The notes beneath the pieces were generated by a model, which worked only from the letters and a program-made list of their open reading frames with translations, made no database searches and was not told where the DNA came from. The position numbers and the translations under genes were made by a program. Positions 1 through 11,473 of a stretch of 64,000 nucleotides of DNA are shown here, one piece after another; the stretch's first letter is position 1; each line of letters opens with the position of its first letter. This DNA comes from Hemerocallis citrina. Lineage: Eukaryota; Streptophyta; Magnoliopsida; Asparagales; Asphodelaceae. Where the stretch lies: positions 87,680,910 to 87,744,909 of the forward strand of contig CM030367.1 in assembly GCA_017893485.1 (NCBI GenBank). Direction: 5' to 3'.

Positions 1-1480
1 GAATTTGGAGGTTTTGTTGCCGAGTTCTGGTCGGAGTTGTCTTACGCTCCAGCTTCAGTCTTCTCTTGTTGATCAGATCAAGGAGGCTCAGGCTGGTGGT
101 GATGCGCAGTTGCAGGGTTTTCGAGCTGAGGTTAAGTCTGGGTCCAGAACGGACATGGTTATTCATTCCGATGGTTTGCTTCGTTTTGGTTCCCGTTTGT
201 GTGTTCCTATGGGTGAAGTTCTTCAGAGGTTGCTTGAGGAAGCTCATCAGTCCTCGTATTCTATCCATCCTGGCAGTACTAAAATGTATCGAGATTTAAA
301 GCTTCATTTCTGATGGCATGGTATGAAAAGGGCTGTAGCTCGGTTTGTTGCTCAGTATTTGATCTGTTAGCAGGTTAAGGTAGAGTATCAGAGAACCGCT
401 GGACTTCTTCAACCGCTTCCTATTCCGGAGTGGAATTGGGAGCATATCACCATGGATTTTGTGACCGCTTTGCCGAGGAGTCCTAAGGGTCACAATGCTG
501 TTTGGGTGGTTGTCGACCGTTTGACGAAGAGTGCTCACTTCATTCCTTTTCTTGTCGGCCAGCCTACTGAGAGCCTTGCTGAAAGGTACATGCAAGAGAT
601 TGTCAGGCTTCATGGGGTTCCAGTCAGTATTGTATCCAACAGGGATACGAGATTCAGATCTCAGTTTTGGGAGAGTCTTCAGGCTAGTTTGGGGAGTAAG
701 TTGAAGTACAATACAGCTTTTCATCCCCAGACTGATGGACAATCAGAGCGGACTATTTAGATTTTTAAGGATATGTTGCGATCCTGTATGTTGCAGTTCG
801 GTGGATCTTGGGAGGACCATTTGCATTTCGTGGAGTTCTCATACAATAACAGCTTTCAGGCCAGTATTAAAGCTGCTCCGTTCGAGGCACTCTATGGGCG
901 TAAATGCAGATTACCAGTGTGCTGGGATGACATTGGTGAGAGGCAATTGTTCGGTCCGGAGTTGATCACCAGGATAGTTGATGCTGTGACTCAGATCAGA
1001 AAGTATCTTTAGGCAGCTCAGGATAAGCAGAGGCGGTGGGCTGATGTCCATCGGAGGACTTTGGAGTTTGTTGTTGGTGACCATGTTTTCCTTAAGGTAT
1101 CGCCGTGGCGCGGTGTCATTCGGTTCGGTGGTGGAGGCAAGCTTAGCCCTAGGTTTATTGGACCGTTTGAGATTTTGGAGCGAGTAGGCAAGGTGGCCTA
1201 TCATCTTGCTTTGCCGCCAGCGTTATCAAGAGTGCATGATGTTTTCCATGTCTCACAACTCAGAAGATATATCCGCAATGAGAGTCACGTGATCGACTAC
1301 TCTGAGTTGACCGTGCGGCCGGATTTGACTTGTGAGATTCCGCCAGTTGTTATTGTGGATTGGTGGGAGAAAGTTCTTAAGAACAAGGTCATCAAGTTGG
1401 TTCGTATTGCTTAGAATCCTCACTCGCTTAGTGAGTCGACTTGGGAGCTGGAGGAAAAGATTCAACAGAAGTTTTCTCAT
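1..1480 (+). pseudogene. Tekay/Del-like Ty3/gypsy pol, 3' part: integrase and chromodomain
   Basis: One reading frame (frame 2) runs from the window edge to about 1480 and is closed by five in-frame stops at 311-313, 368-370, 758-760, 1010-1012 and 1412-1414. Domains in order are the integrase zinc-binding tail (HPGSTKMYRDLK), the catalytic core (MDFVTALP, then SNRDTRF, then TDGQSER, which supply the D, D and E residues), the GPF/Y module (FIGPFEILERVGKVAYHLALP) and a chromodomain-like tail (WWEKVLKNKVIKLV, then STWELEEKIQ). This is the order of chromodomain gypsy elements, and the module wording is typical of the Tekay/Del clade. The usual SDRD at the second catalytic position reads SNRD. 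The gag, protease, RT and RNase H parts lie left of the window. The product is not translatable as it stands. Confidence 0.93.
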
Positions 1481-1570
1481 TTATTGAGTAGCTTTTGTTT
1501 TGTTTTGCCTTGTTTCTTTTCTTTTGGGGTTACCGTATGTATCCTCTTTTTGAATTTCGAGGACAAAATT

Positions 1571-1592
1571 CTTTTTGTTAGGTGGGTAGGAT
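1571..1592 (+). other. Degraded polypurine tract of the first gypsy element
   Basis: The purine-biased run AGGTGGGTAGGA sits directly before TGTAACCCC, after the sequence TTCGAGGACAAAATTC that commonly precedes the polypurine tract in Tekay-type elements. It would prime plus-strand DNA synthesis. Pyrimidines interrupt it, consistent with decay. Confidence 0.6.
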
Positions 1593-2015
1593 TGTAACCC
1601 CTGTTTTTCGTTTTTTGTATTTTTCGTAATTTTTTCGTCTTCTTGAGTATTTGTACTCTCTTTGTATTTTCTTGGACCGTATATTGGAGTTATTTTCAAT
1701 ATATATTTATTTTATTTCATTTTGAGCTCTTCGTGTTTGAATGTTTGTCTTTTGCTCCGTTCTTTATCGATTGTCGTTTTTCTCTTTATTGGATTCTTGT
1801 TCTATTCTTTTGCTCGTGTGTTGGGTGCTCGTGGTTTCCTTGCCTAAGCCTATTATTGATAATCCTATTTGCAATTTTAATCCTAGATCCTCATGACTGT
1901 CCCTAAACCCAATTGATAAACCAAATCCTATTAACCAACTCCTACTACTACTCCTATTGGACCCATAAACCCACATACCCAATTACCCATCTCCTAAAAC
2001 CCTAAAATCAAAACC

Positions 2016-2023
2016 CTATAAAA
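2016..2023 (+). promoter_or_regulatory. TATA-like box in the first gypsy LTR
   Basis: CTATAAAA is followed at once by a CT-rich leader (CTATCTCTCTCTCCC) and a C-rich run, the usual layout of a plant LTR U3/R boundary. The start site is inferred, not seen. Confidence 0.45.
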
Positions 2024-2494
2024 CCCTATCTCTCTCTCCCTCCTACCGCAAAACCCAAACCCTAGCCCCTACCGAAACCCTCCACTGTTCAATCCCCGAA
2101 ACTCCAACCCTCCTTCTTCCTCGTGCCACTGCACCGAAACCCAACACCCATCCCCGATCACCATTACCCCGACCTCCGACTACACCTTACCGACCACTCT
2201 TTCACTTGAACACCCTAACGCCCGAGCTCTATCTCTCCACCTCTCTCTCTCTCCGTCCGCCTTCCTCTCCCGTTCCCCATGCCGTTCTCCGGCGACGCCA
2301 GTAGCGACAGGAGACAGCAGCAACACCAGCAGCAAGGCCAGCACCACCGCTGCCCTCCCGACCGTTCTCCCTCCTCCCTCTTGGCTTGATCGTGCATGTA
2401 GTTCGCACGTGTGGATCGTTGGTGTTTGGCTCGTGATTGATTGGTTCGTTCATCGTTCGTGGGTTTTGTTCGTTGCCAGGAATCCGTTCCCGTT

Positions 2495-3090
2495 ATTCTT
2501 GGTGTTCGTTTCGTCTTTGGTTAATGCAAGTAACTTGTACTCCAATTCCTTTGTATGATACAAGTCAAAAATACCACTTACAGTATAGTTGGGTTCTAGA
2601 GACAACTCGTGTATGTGTTATCTTTGATGAGTTTTATCTCTATTGTGCTATTTAACCATAGTTGCCTCACGACACAAAATAGACATGAAAACAACTAGGT
2701 TTGACCGTTCTTGATCTAGTCATATATGTGAGATAATTAGGTGAAATTATGTGTTTAATGAAATCCCAGAATTTTGGTGGATTTTTTTGATGAATTTTAT
2801 TCTCCTTTTCATACTTGTTTATTCTTGGTGTTCGTTTCGTCTTCAGTTAAGGTAAGTAACTTGTACTCCAATTTCTTTGTATGATACAAGTAAAAAATAC
2901 CACATATAGTGTAGTTGGGTTCTAGAGACAACTCGTGTGTGTGTTATCTTTGATGGATTTTGTCTCTATTGTGATATTTGACCATAGTTGCCTCACGGCA
3001 CAAAATCGACATGAAAACAACTAGATTAAACCGTTCTTGATCTAGTCATATATGTGAGATAATTAGGTGAAATTATGTGTTTGATAAGAT
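2495..3090 (+). repeat. 270-bp direct duplication inside the LTR
   Basis: The segment 2495-2765 recurs at 2821-3090, offset 326 bp. Both copies share ATTCTTGGTGTTCGTTTCGT, TGTACTCCAAT and TCTAGTCATATATGTGAGAT with only scattered differences. The 60 bp after the first copy (CCCAGAATTTTGGT...) returns near 3524. This is an internal segmental duplication of the LTR. Confidence 0.85.
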
Positions 3091-4375
3091 CCATGTGATA
3101 TGATGGTTGTGAACATGTTATATACCCTATTTCATGATTGTTTGGACACTTAGTAGACTCTATACCTTGTTTGATTGTGATTGGAACAAGTTTCGTATGA
3201 TTTATCTTGGTTTTGTTGTTAAAGGAAAATCTGTATTTGTCGTTGTTCAGTTTTGATTTGTATTTTAGACCGTATTAAGGTCAGAATTCTTAATTTTGTA
3301 TTAGACATGAATTGTAGAGAAATCTGTCTTCTTTCCAAACTCTCTGACCTTGATCGATTTCGTTTTGTTATGAGTGAGTTATGGCTATTTTGCTACAGAG
3401 GTGTATTCTATTTCTAGATTTCGTATTTTGATGATTTTGATGATTAAACTATTTTGATATTAGTCCTAATTATAATATTTTAACCTGAACCTTTACACAG
3501 TATTTCTATATCTATCTAGGGATTACCCAGAATTTTGGTTAATTTTATTGATGAGTTTTATTCGCCATTTCATGCTTGTTTATAAAAACTATACTTGCTG
3601 GATTTTGCTCGCTGTTCTGAAAAGATTTGTATTTTCATTCTATTTCTTTTTACTGTATGGAAAATATTTATAAAATATGAAAGTTAGCTTATTTTGTCCA
3701 TTTTCATCTCCCTTTGACGGATTTGGATTTCGTTTCACGGTTTGAGAGATATCACAGTTTTCGTACAGCAGTGTTGGGAATTCCAGATTTGCCAAAGTAT
3801 CGTTTCTTGATGTTTTTTTATTTTTGTTGACTGAACTAATTTTACTGGAATATTATGAAACTTTATTCTGATACTAGACATATAGGCGATTACCCCAGAT
3901 TTTTCCTGGATTTATTTGAGATGTTTTAAAGCTGTTATTCTGACTTTGAATACGATTTACTGGTTTCTGGCTGAACGTATTTTCTGGATTCAAATTAGTT
4001 TTGAGTTATGGTTTTGTGAAATACTATATGACTTATATATAATCGCTAGATTCGTGTAGAAGTCTATTTTGCAGATTCTTCGACGGATTCAAATTTGGAT
4101 TTTTGTAGTAACAGAAATCACTGTTTTAGTACTGTACTGTCATGCTGTCCTGAATATGAACATACACTGTTTTGCTCGTTTATGTGACCGTACATCATCT
4201 ATGCATGTTTATGTGTGTCCCTGAACCTAATACTAATTATAAAATATTAGTTTGACACTATTTCATGTACTATCATGTATGTTTATAACCATAATAAAAG
4301 TGATCAAGCCGGATTTTCTTAAGGGAAGATCTAGTAGTAGAAAATATGGAAACGTGTACTTGAAAGGGAACTAGT

Positions 4376-4680
4376 GTTCCATACTGTTACTGTTACTGTT
4401 ACATTTACTGCTACTGCTACTGTTACTGATACCTGAGTACACTGCCCCATTATGGTCCACTATAAAATCTAAAAGCGAAACTGTTTGTTGTAGCAACCAT
4501 GTATTATGTTTTGGGGCGCATGAAGTGCTACCTAGCTAGTAATACACACAAGACTGTAAGAACATAAGACTGATACTATTAGACTGATACTGTTGGACTG
4601 TTACTGATACTGAGACTGTAATACTGTTACACTGATATATTGAACTTACTGTTACTGGATACTGTTAGTTGTCATATGAC
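4376..4680 (+). repeat. TACTG-rich simple repeat in the LTR
   Basis: Irregular TACTGT/TACTGA iterations (for example ACTGTTACTGTTACTG) dominate this 300-bp segment. No gene is supported here. Confidence 0.7.
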
Positions 4681-5276
4681 ACTATACTTGACATATTCAT
4701 TTGTACTGTTAGTATACCATGCTAGTTAACTTTGTTTTATTGATTCATGCTAGTTATTACTATTGATGCATTATTCCATTCTATTTGTTTATCGTTTCCA
4801 TATACTTGTATCTTACATTATAAGTGGCCCGTACCTTGCACTGACGGGTACTTGTTTTCTCTTTTCTTCTCCTGCAATTATTAATTGCAGATCAGGATGG
4901 TCAGCTGCCCGACGACATTGGCGAAATGAGATATTAGTGCTGGACTTCTTGCTTATTAGTATTGCTACTATTGTTGCTTTGAATAATGTATTTTGAGTAC
5001 TTGGATGATTACTTTGTATTTTGGGCAATGTGACCCAGGATTTTGTCTTATCCAGATTCTGATTTATTTGAGATTAATACATTTTGTTTCAAGTAGATTC
5101 TGTTGGTTTATTAATTTAATTTTTCATGTGTGCGGTTGACTCTTTTGCTTCTGACTCTGATTATATTGTGAAATATTGTAAAGATTCCTGAATAGCTTAT
5201 GGATGATGCAAATCATTCGCTGGGTTGAGTCGCGTATCCATATTCCGTATTATTTTTTGGAAAGCAGGGCGTGACA

Positions 5277-6837
5277 ATCCCAGTCATGTCTACATGTACT
5301 TAGAATAATATTAAATCCAAATGTTACTTTAAACATCAATTTTAAAATAATAAAACATGCAACGATTTTATAAACCAGAATCTGAAAATTACGACACAGT
5401 TGCAGTAAAACAGCAATAACTCACACATCAAAAATTGAAATTGAGATCCGTCAAAAATTCTGAAACATAGACATCGAGGCCTACGAATCATATTCACAAA
5501 ATAACTCATTTTACTGACCTTAACAGGGTCTAAATTGTTGTACCAAATCAGGGAAGCAGCAAAATGAAATTTCTTTCATGCATTTAATCAAACAACTCAT
5601 CTACAATAGATCCAAATTATAGTATGATGTAAAACATGATATATTAGATATTCAAATTAACATGGCATGGGTAATTATCAAATCCACAACGAGAAAACAC
5701 ATCTAGCACTTCAATCATGTAACAAAAATGCACAACATACAATAGATCACGAACAAGTATATACACATAAAGGAATCTATTAGATCTAATTATTTTCGTG
5801 TAGTGTGTGTGTGACACCTTATTATGATGGATCATGACTATGAATGGATCAAACGAATGAGATCATGGTTTATCAAGGAATGAGGATGAACACAAAAGTG
5901 AAACTTAGACCACTATAAGAACAAAAATAATATACAAGCTACTTGCCTTGGTGAAGACGACAAATCCGACGAGAATAGAATAACGGGAACGGATCACGGT
6001 GACGAACACAAATACAATGACTCATGAACAATGGGGTTGCGAGATTTGAGAAGACGAAGGCTCGGACAGTGGGATGGCGGCGCAATGGGGAAGTCGATGA
6101 TGGAATGAGGGGGTACAGCGGTGGGAGATGTGCGGGATAGAATGAAGGCCAAGGAGGGGGTTTCTTGCAGGTTGAATAGCCGCGCTCGGGAGGAAGGCGC
6201 TGGTGGCGGGCGTCGCCGGCAATGGGACGTCGGGGCGGCACGAGGAGCGCACAATGGCGAGGTGTGATAGGTGGTCGACGGCCGGTTGGGTTCAGGTGAG
6301 AGAGAGAGAGAGAGAGAGTAGTTATTTAGGAATTGTTCACAGCAGAGAGAAAAAGTAACAAATTTGGTTAGATTTAATAAGAATTTGGTAAGTTAGGATT
6401 TTAGGAATCAAGGGGGAGATAATGGGGGAAGAGATCTGCTTGTTAGACTGATAGAGGTGAACGTGAGGAAAGATTTGAGGGAGACTGGGTAAAAGAGGGT
6501 ATTAGGTAGCGGGTTTAGGATCCAATAGGGCAGATTATAGGGTTTAAATAGGGTAGATTGGGATAGAAATCGGGTCCAATAGGGTAGAAATCAAATAATA
6601 AACAATGGGGCCATGAAATAATATGATTTAAACTTAAACAAAATCATCTAAAGATAATAATTAGCAGAATAAATTAAATCAAAAGATTGAAATTCACATA
6701 ATTGAATTGACAAGAATGGAACTTAAGAACGAAGAAAGATTACATGGTTCAGAAAGGAAAAAAGAATACAATTAGAACAAATACTCAAAAAAAAAAAAAT
6801 ACATACAAAAATACAAGAAAGGAACACAGGGGTTACA
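5277..6837 (-). mobile_element. Partial LTR of a related gypsy element, inverted
   Basis: Read on the minus strand, this segment starts at 6837 with TGTAACCCCTG, the same first 11 bases as the LTR at 1593, followed by a similar T-rich stretch. It then shows the same motif order as that LTR: a T/A-rich start, CCC(A/T)ATTTAAACCC-type tracts, a C-rich leader, then a part resembling 3250-3500. It stops abruptly at 5277, where the first LTR ends, so about 2 kb is missing. The simplest reading is that the left element inserted into this older LTR. Minus-strand proline-rich ORFs at 5939-6254 are the C-rich leader of the LTR, not genes. Confidence 0.68.
6299..6322 (+). repeat. (GA)n microsatellite
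   Basis: About eleven uninterrupted GA dinucleotides lie in the inverted LTR fragment, antisense to its CT-rich leader. Confidence 0.9.
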
Positions 6838-7934
6838 CAACGTCTCAGAAAAACTCTATCACAGTAAGATCCTCTTCTTCATCTTATCATCATGATTCTT
6901 ATTTTAAAAATCCTCGATTGAATTTTCCAAGATTTGATGGTGGTGAACCTATGGGATGGTTATTCAAAGTCAATCAGTATTTTGCATTTCATAAAACACC
7001 ACCAGATCAAAAACTTCACAGAGTATCCTTTCATTTGGATGGAAGATCTTTGGCTTGGTTCCAATACAAATATGAGAATGGTGATTTCACTAGTTGGGAA
7101 ATATTTATAAAAGAGGTCGATACTAGATTTGGGGTTTCACCATTTGTAGATCATGCAGGGCAACTTTTTAAACTAACGCAGACTACTACGTTGGCTGCAT
7201 ACCAAGATCAATTCAATATGTTGATTAACAAAACCAAAGGGTTATCGGAGGAACATGTACTGAGCAATTATATATTAGGTCTAAGGTCTGATATAAGAAG
7301 AGAAGTTATAGCTCATAAGCCTAAGGCATTGGTTGATGCAATAGGTTTAGCTAGATGTCAGGAGGATAAGGTAACTTATAATCGATATCAAGGGCACAAA
7401 GACAGTTATCAGCGTCCATCTTGGCAACCTCCACCACCTAGTCCACTTCCACCTTTACATCCAACTCCAAGTACACCAACTAATAGTCAAATAAGCAATT
7501 CCCAATCTAAAATGGAAGTAAGAAGAATTCCTCCAGCTGAATGGGCAATGCGGAAAGAGAAGAGGTTTTGTTTTAACTGCAATGAGAGATACGTACCTAG
7601 TCACAAATGTCAGCGTAAATTTTTGATGTTGATGACTGAAGAAGAGGATGACAGTAATGCACAATCACCTGAAATGTATTGCAACATGGAAAATATTGTT
7701 CAATATGATGTTACTTCATCTGATACAACAACACCAGAGATATCATTTCAAGCTTTCTCAGGCCAGATGTCTTTGCAGACCTTAAGGGTTCAAGGAATGA
7801 TTGACCATCAACATATACAAATCTTTATTGGTTCGGGGAGCACCAATAATTTTTTGCAAGGGAGGTTAGAAATTTTTTTAAATCTTCCAATTAAACGTGC
7901 TATTCAGTTCAAAGTGGTTGTGGGGAATGGGTAA
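6838..7934 (+). pseudogene. Ty3/gypsy gag and protease, second chromodomain gypsy element
   Basis: The ORF opens at an ATG at 6744, but its first 31 codons lie in the inverted LTR, so gag proper starts near 6838. Gag core: FPRFDGGEPMGWLFKVNQYF, then the HRVSFHLDGRSLAWFQ region. A proline-rich linker precedes a zinc-knuckle-like motif (CFNCNERYVPSHKC, near 7569). The aspartic protease follows, but its active site reads IFIGSGSTNNF: the catalytic Asp of the usual D-S-G is Gly. The frame ends at TAA (7932-7934) within the protease. No 5' LTR, PBS or gag start is visible because of the abutting inverted LTR. Known family function: capsid formation and polyprotein processing; here non-functional. 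Confidence 0.88.
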
Positions 7935-8290
7935 ACATTGCAATGTAAATGGAAATGTTTAGCGGAACCTGTGGTTATCCAAGGGCATCTTCTTGATTGA
8001 TTTTTATATCTTGCCTATTCATGGATCAGATGTGGTATTAGGTATAAAGTGGCTGCAGTTATAGGGCAAGGTGGTGACTGACTATAGGGAAATGACTATG
8101 GAATTCATGAATGGTGATAAGAAAGTGATACTGCACGGTAATCATCCACAACCTCCCTTGCCAATACAGTTGAAATCCCTGCGTAGGGAGTTGTTTCATT
8201 TGGTTTTGCAAGAAGATCATCAGGAACAGAGCATTCACCAAGACATTGTGGCAGTTTGCAAGTCTATGCTCCAGTATTTGCTGGGGTGAC
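7935..8290 (+). pseudogene. Protease to RT linker, broken
   Basis: After the TAA the sequence still resembles the gypsy protease tail: DFYILPIHGSDVVLGIKWLQ is readable only after a frame change near 7993, then a TAG follows (about 8060) and GKVVTDYREMTMEF continues. This is the usual segment between the protease and RT domains. It holds at least one frameshift and two stops. Confidence 0.7.
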
Positions 8291-8931
8291 GGGACTTCCT
8301 CCTGCAAGAGAATTTGATCATAATCTTCATTTGATACCAGGTGCATCTCCGACAAACATTAGACCTTATAAATACCCACATTTTCAAAAAAATGAGATAG
8401 AGAAACAGGTTGCAAAGATGCTGCAGGAAGGAATAATACGACCCAGTAGAAGCCCTTTTTCATCTCCTGTTCTATTAGTTAAGAAAAAGGATGGTATGTG
8501 GAGATTATTGAGGCAATTTTCCCATACCAACTGCAGATGAGTTATTTGATGAGCCACATGGATCACAATTTTTTACAATGTTGGATCTTAGAGCCGGTTA
8601 TCATCAAATCAGGGTGCGGGCTGACGATGAGGAGAAGACCGCCTTCCGCACACATGAGGGCCATTACGAGTTTTTAGTGATTCCCTTTGGTCTCAAAAAT
8701 GCACCATCCACCTTCCAAGCCACCATGAATGCAATTTTCAAACAATTTTTGTGCAAATTTGTTTTGGCCTTCTTCGATGATATTCTAATCTACAATGTAG
8801 AATGGTTGACTCACTTGCATCATCTAACTACTGTGTTAAGAGTTTTGGAACAGAATCACTTCTTTGTAAGGAAAAGTAAATGTGAATTTGGTAAGAAATA
8901 TTGGAATATTTGGGACATCTCATATCTGTAG
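8256..8931 (+). pseudogene. Reverse transcriptase domain with a deletion
   Basis: The first part (8256-8540) shows the RT N-terminus: REFDHNLHLIPG, IRPYKYP and VKKKDGMWR. Right after KKKDG the expected block with the fingers and first palm motif is missing: the sequence jumps at about 8505 into IFPIPTADELFD in another frame, so some 20 codons are gone. The rest (8578-8931) is good: LDLRAGYHQIRV, HYEFLVIPFGLKNAPSTFQ and the active-site box FFDDILIY, with both Asp residues present. The frame is lost again near 8902. Confidence 0.9.
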
Positions 8932-10230
8932 ATGGTGTTCAAGCATGCCCTGATAAAGTGAAGGCTATTAAGGATTGGCCTATTCCAAGAACTATCAAGC
9001 AATTACGGGTTTTTTTTGGGTCTAGCTAGGTATTATAGAAAATTCGTACAAGGATATGCATCAAAAGCTGCGGCTCTCATTGATTTGTTGAAGAAAGACT
9101 CCTTCATTTGGAGTATAGATGCTGAAAATGCTTTCATTCAATTGAAAGAGGCACTCCAAAATACCCCTATACTAGCTCTGCCTAATTTTGCAATATTTTT
9201 TTCATTGAGACTGATGCATCTGGGAATGGAATTGGTGCAGTCTTGCAGCAAGATGATCACCTTATAGCGTTCTTTAGGAGGATTATGTCAACTAGAATGC
9301 AATCAGCTTCTACAAACACACGAGAGATGTATGCAGTAACGGAGGCAATCAAGAAGTGGAGGCAGTATTTACTTGGGATGGAGTTTGTCATCTGCACAGA
9401 CCACCAAAGCTTGCACCATATGGTAGATCAAGTTATCCAAACACCAGAGCAACAATGGTGGATTTATAAATTGGCAAGGTATAATTTTAAAGTGGTATAC
9501 AAACTTGGGAGAATCAATTCCGCAACAGACAACATATCTAGATTGCCATCTATTGAAGCAAATGAATTTCTAGCTGCTATAAGTATCCCACAGTCGATGA
9601 TTTGTGACAAAATTAGAGAGGAGACACAAAAAGATCAAGAGTTGGTGCATATTCTACAAGAACTAGGCTCAAATCCAGCTGCCAAAACTTCAATGCATCT
9701 AAGAGATGGTATAATATTCAATAAAGGAAGGGTATTGGTGCCCAAGACACTTCGGAAATTGGTGATACAGGAGTGGCATTCATCATCAGTAGAAGGTCAT
9801 TCAGGATTCGAGAAGACATTAGCTAGATTGAAGGATTCATTTGTTTGGGAGAAAATGTACAATGATGTGCACAAGTTTGTACAGGAGTGCCCTATTTGTC
9901 AACAAACTAAGTACAGTACACAAAAGCCAGGGGGATTATTACAACCTCTACCGATCCATAATCAGGTGTGGACTGATATCTCACTTGATTTCATTACGGG
10001 ATTGCCTTTATCTCAAGGGAAATCTGCTATTCTGGTAGTGGTTGATAGGCTTTCTAAATATGCACATTTTATTGCATTAATGACAAGTTATACAGCAGCA
10101 AAGGTTGCAGGGTTGTTTGCTAGCCATGTTATCAAATTAAATGGTATTCCCAGTTCGATAGTTTCGAATAAAGACCCTATCTTCATAAGAAATTTTTGGA
10201 AGGAGTTATTCAAAAACCAAGCACACAGTT
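8902..10230 (+). pseudogene. RT thumb, RNase H and integrase, frameshifted
   Basis: The region reads through three frames. RT connection: DKVKAIKDWPIP then YYRKFVQGYASK, separated by an extra T in the run at 9010-9017. RNase H: ETDASGNGIGAVLQQ is reached only after another shift in the T-run at 9196-9202, then TDHQSLHHM and the terminal DNISRLP. Integrase: zinc finger H...H (EGHSGFEKTLARL) and CPICQQTK, core SLDFITGLP and SNKDPIF. The main frame ends at 10230 after FWKELF because of a shift near 10205. Two of the shifts fall in poly-T runs. The catalytic residues of RNase H and the first two of integrase are still encoded. Confidence 0.9.
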
Positions 10231-10995
10231 GAAGCTGAGTTTTGCATATCATCCACAAACCGACGGCCAAACGGAGGTGGTAAATAGATGCGTTGAGCAA
10301 TATCTCAGAGCATTTGCAAGTGAAGAACCCAAGCATTGGACAATTTTTTTAGATATGGCTGAGTATTGGTATAACACTTCCTTTCACTCGTCTATTGGGT
10401 TCACCCCCTTCAAAATTTTATATGGCAAGAAACCTCCATCTGTACCTAATTACACTCATGGAAAAACACCTAATAATGCAGTGGATGAAGAACTCACTAG
10501 CAGGATGGAAATGTTGATCAAACATAAACAAAATTTGTTGCAATCCCATTTCAAATTGAAGAATAAATCTGATATGCACAGAATGGAGAAGGAGTTTTAT
10601 GTGGGAGATTGGGTATATGTAAAGCTCCAAGCTTATAGACAGAAGTCAGTAACCCCTAGATTGTGTCAAAAACTTGAAAAAAGGTATTTTGGTCCCTATG
10701 AGCTAGAAAGAAGGATACCGAAGGTGGCGTATCAGCTGCGTTTGCCTCTAGAGTCCAAAATCCACCATGTTTTCCATGTATCACTTTTGAAGAAATGCTT
10801 TGGAGATCTTGCAATAATAATTCCTTCACTGTTGCCACATAATTCTAATGATACCAGTATTTGCTTCTAATCAGAGGCAATTGTCAACACCAGGTCTGTC
10901 AAAGTTGGTAATGAAGTCAGGGAGCAAGTATTGGTGCATTAGGAAGGCTTACCATCTACTGAGGACAGTTGGGAAGATGCAAAAACCTTGGCTCG
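10196..10995 (+). pseudogene. Integrase C-terminus and chromodomain
   Basis: From 10230 another frame carries the rest of integrase: AYHPQTDGQTEVVNR supplies the catalytic Glu, then WYNTSFHSSIGFTPF, the GPF/Y-like module (RYFGPYELERRIPKVAYQLRLP) and HHVFHVSLLKKC. The frame ends at 10870. A chromodomain-like tail follows in a different frame, with VGNEVREQVLVH, a TAG where Trp is usual, then EGLPSTEDSWEDA and ARDFP before a second stop. The tail places the element among the chromoviruses; the exact clade (Reina-like or other) cannot be settled by eye. Confidence 0.87.
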
Positions 10996-11040
10996 AGATT
11001 TTCCTTAATTAGATTTGAACCTTGAGGACAAGGTTCAGGC

Positions 11041-11049
11041 AAAAGGGGG
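11041..11049 (+). other. Polypurine tract of the second gypsy element
   Basis: AAAAGGGGG directly precedes TGATATTAATAC, the presumed LTR start, and follows the DLEDKV-coding end of pol. Confidence 0.75.
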
Positions 11050-11473
11050 TGATATTAATACAGTGAGAAGCAATTCAAGTGATGAGAGGAGAAGCAAAAG
11101 GATAAGGGAAAAGCCTTCGCACTTGGAAGATTATATATGCACGTAGAAAGCACGTTAATGAGTTGTTTGGGTTTGAAGCTGAAGATGGTGAGAAAAGGGG
11201 AATACACGTGTAGGGTGTAGATGTATTGAAGAGTAGTATAAATATCTGTATTAGAGTGTGAGTCCGACAACAATCAAATATCTGTAACAAACTCATCTTC
11301 TTCCCCAATTTCTTTTCCTTCCCGTCTGTAATTCTTCTATAAATTTTCTCTTTCTGAATCCAGATAATGTTGATTGATTATAACTAATCATAGATTGGAG
11401 TTGCATCAGTAAAATACAGAGTTGTGACTTCAAATTTCTATTACTCTGTATCAATTTTCGTGCAAATTTGACA
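11050..11473 (+). mobile_element. 3' LTR of the second gypsy element (end approximate)
   Basis: The LTR starts with TGATATTAATAC after the polypurine tract. It carries a TATAAATA box and a pyrimidine-rich leader. The 3' end is uncertain; ...GTATCA near 11451 or ...TTGACA near 11473 would both give a CA terminus. No second LTR copy is in the window to fix the boundary. Confidence 0.6.
11237..11244 (+). promoter_or_regulatory. TATA box in the second gypsy LTR
   Basis: TATAAATA lies about 190 bp into the LTR, with a C/T-rich segment (TCTTCTTCCCC) about 50 bp downstream, a normal plant core-promoter layout. Confidence 0.5.

Larger units (their letters stand above)
1593..5276 (+). mobile_element. 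Long terminal repeat (3' LTR) of the first gypsy element, about 3.7 kb
   Basis: The LTR begins TGTAACCCCTG just after the polypurine tract and ends GGGCGTGACA, giving TG...CA termini and 3684 bp. No protein is supported inside it; the hydrophobic T-rich ORF near 1643-1906 is a composition effect. It holds a TATA-like box, a CT-rich leader, a 270-bp internal duplication and a TACTG-rich stretch. The size is compatible with Tekay elements. The matching 5' LTR would lie outside the window to the left. Confidence 0.82.

Noticed and set aside
1643..1906. Phe/Leu/Cys-rich ORFs resembling a membrane protein
   Set aside because: T-rich start of a gypsy LTR; hydrophobicity follows from base composition.
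5939..6254. Overlapping minus-strand Pro/Ser-rich ORFs of 76-100 residues
   Set aside because: They lie in the C-rich leader part of the inverted LTR fragment and have no domain; composition explains the open frames.
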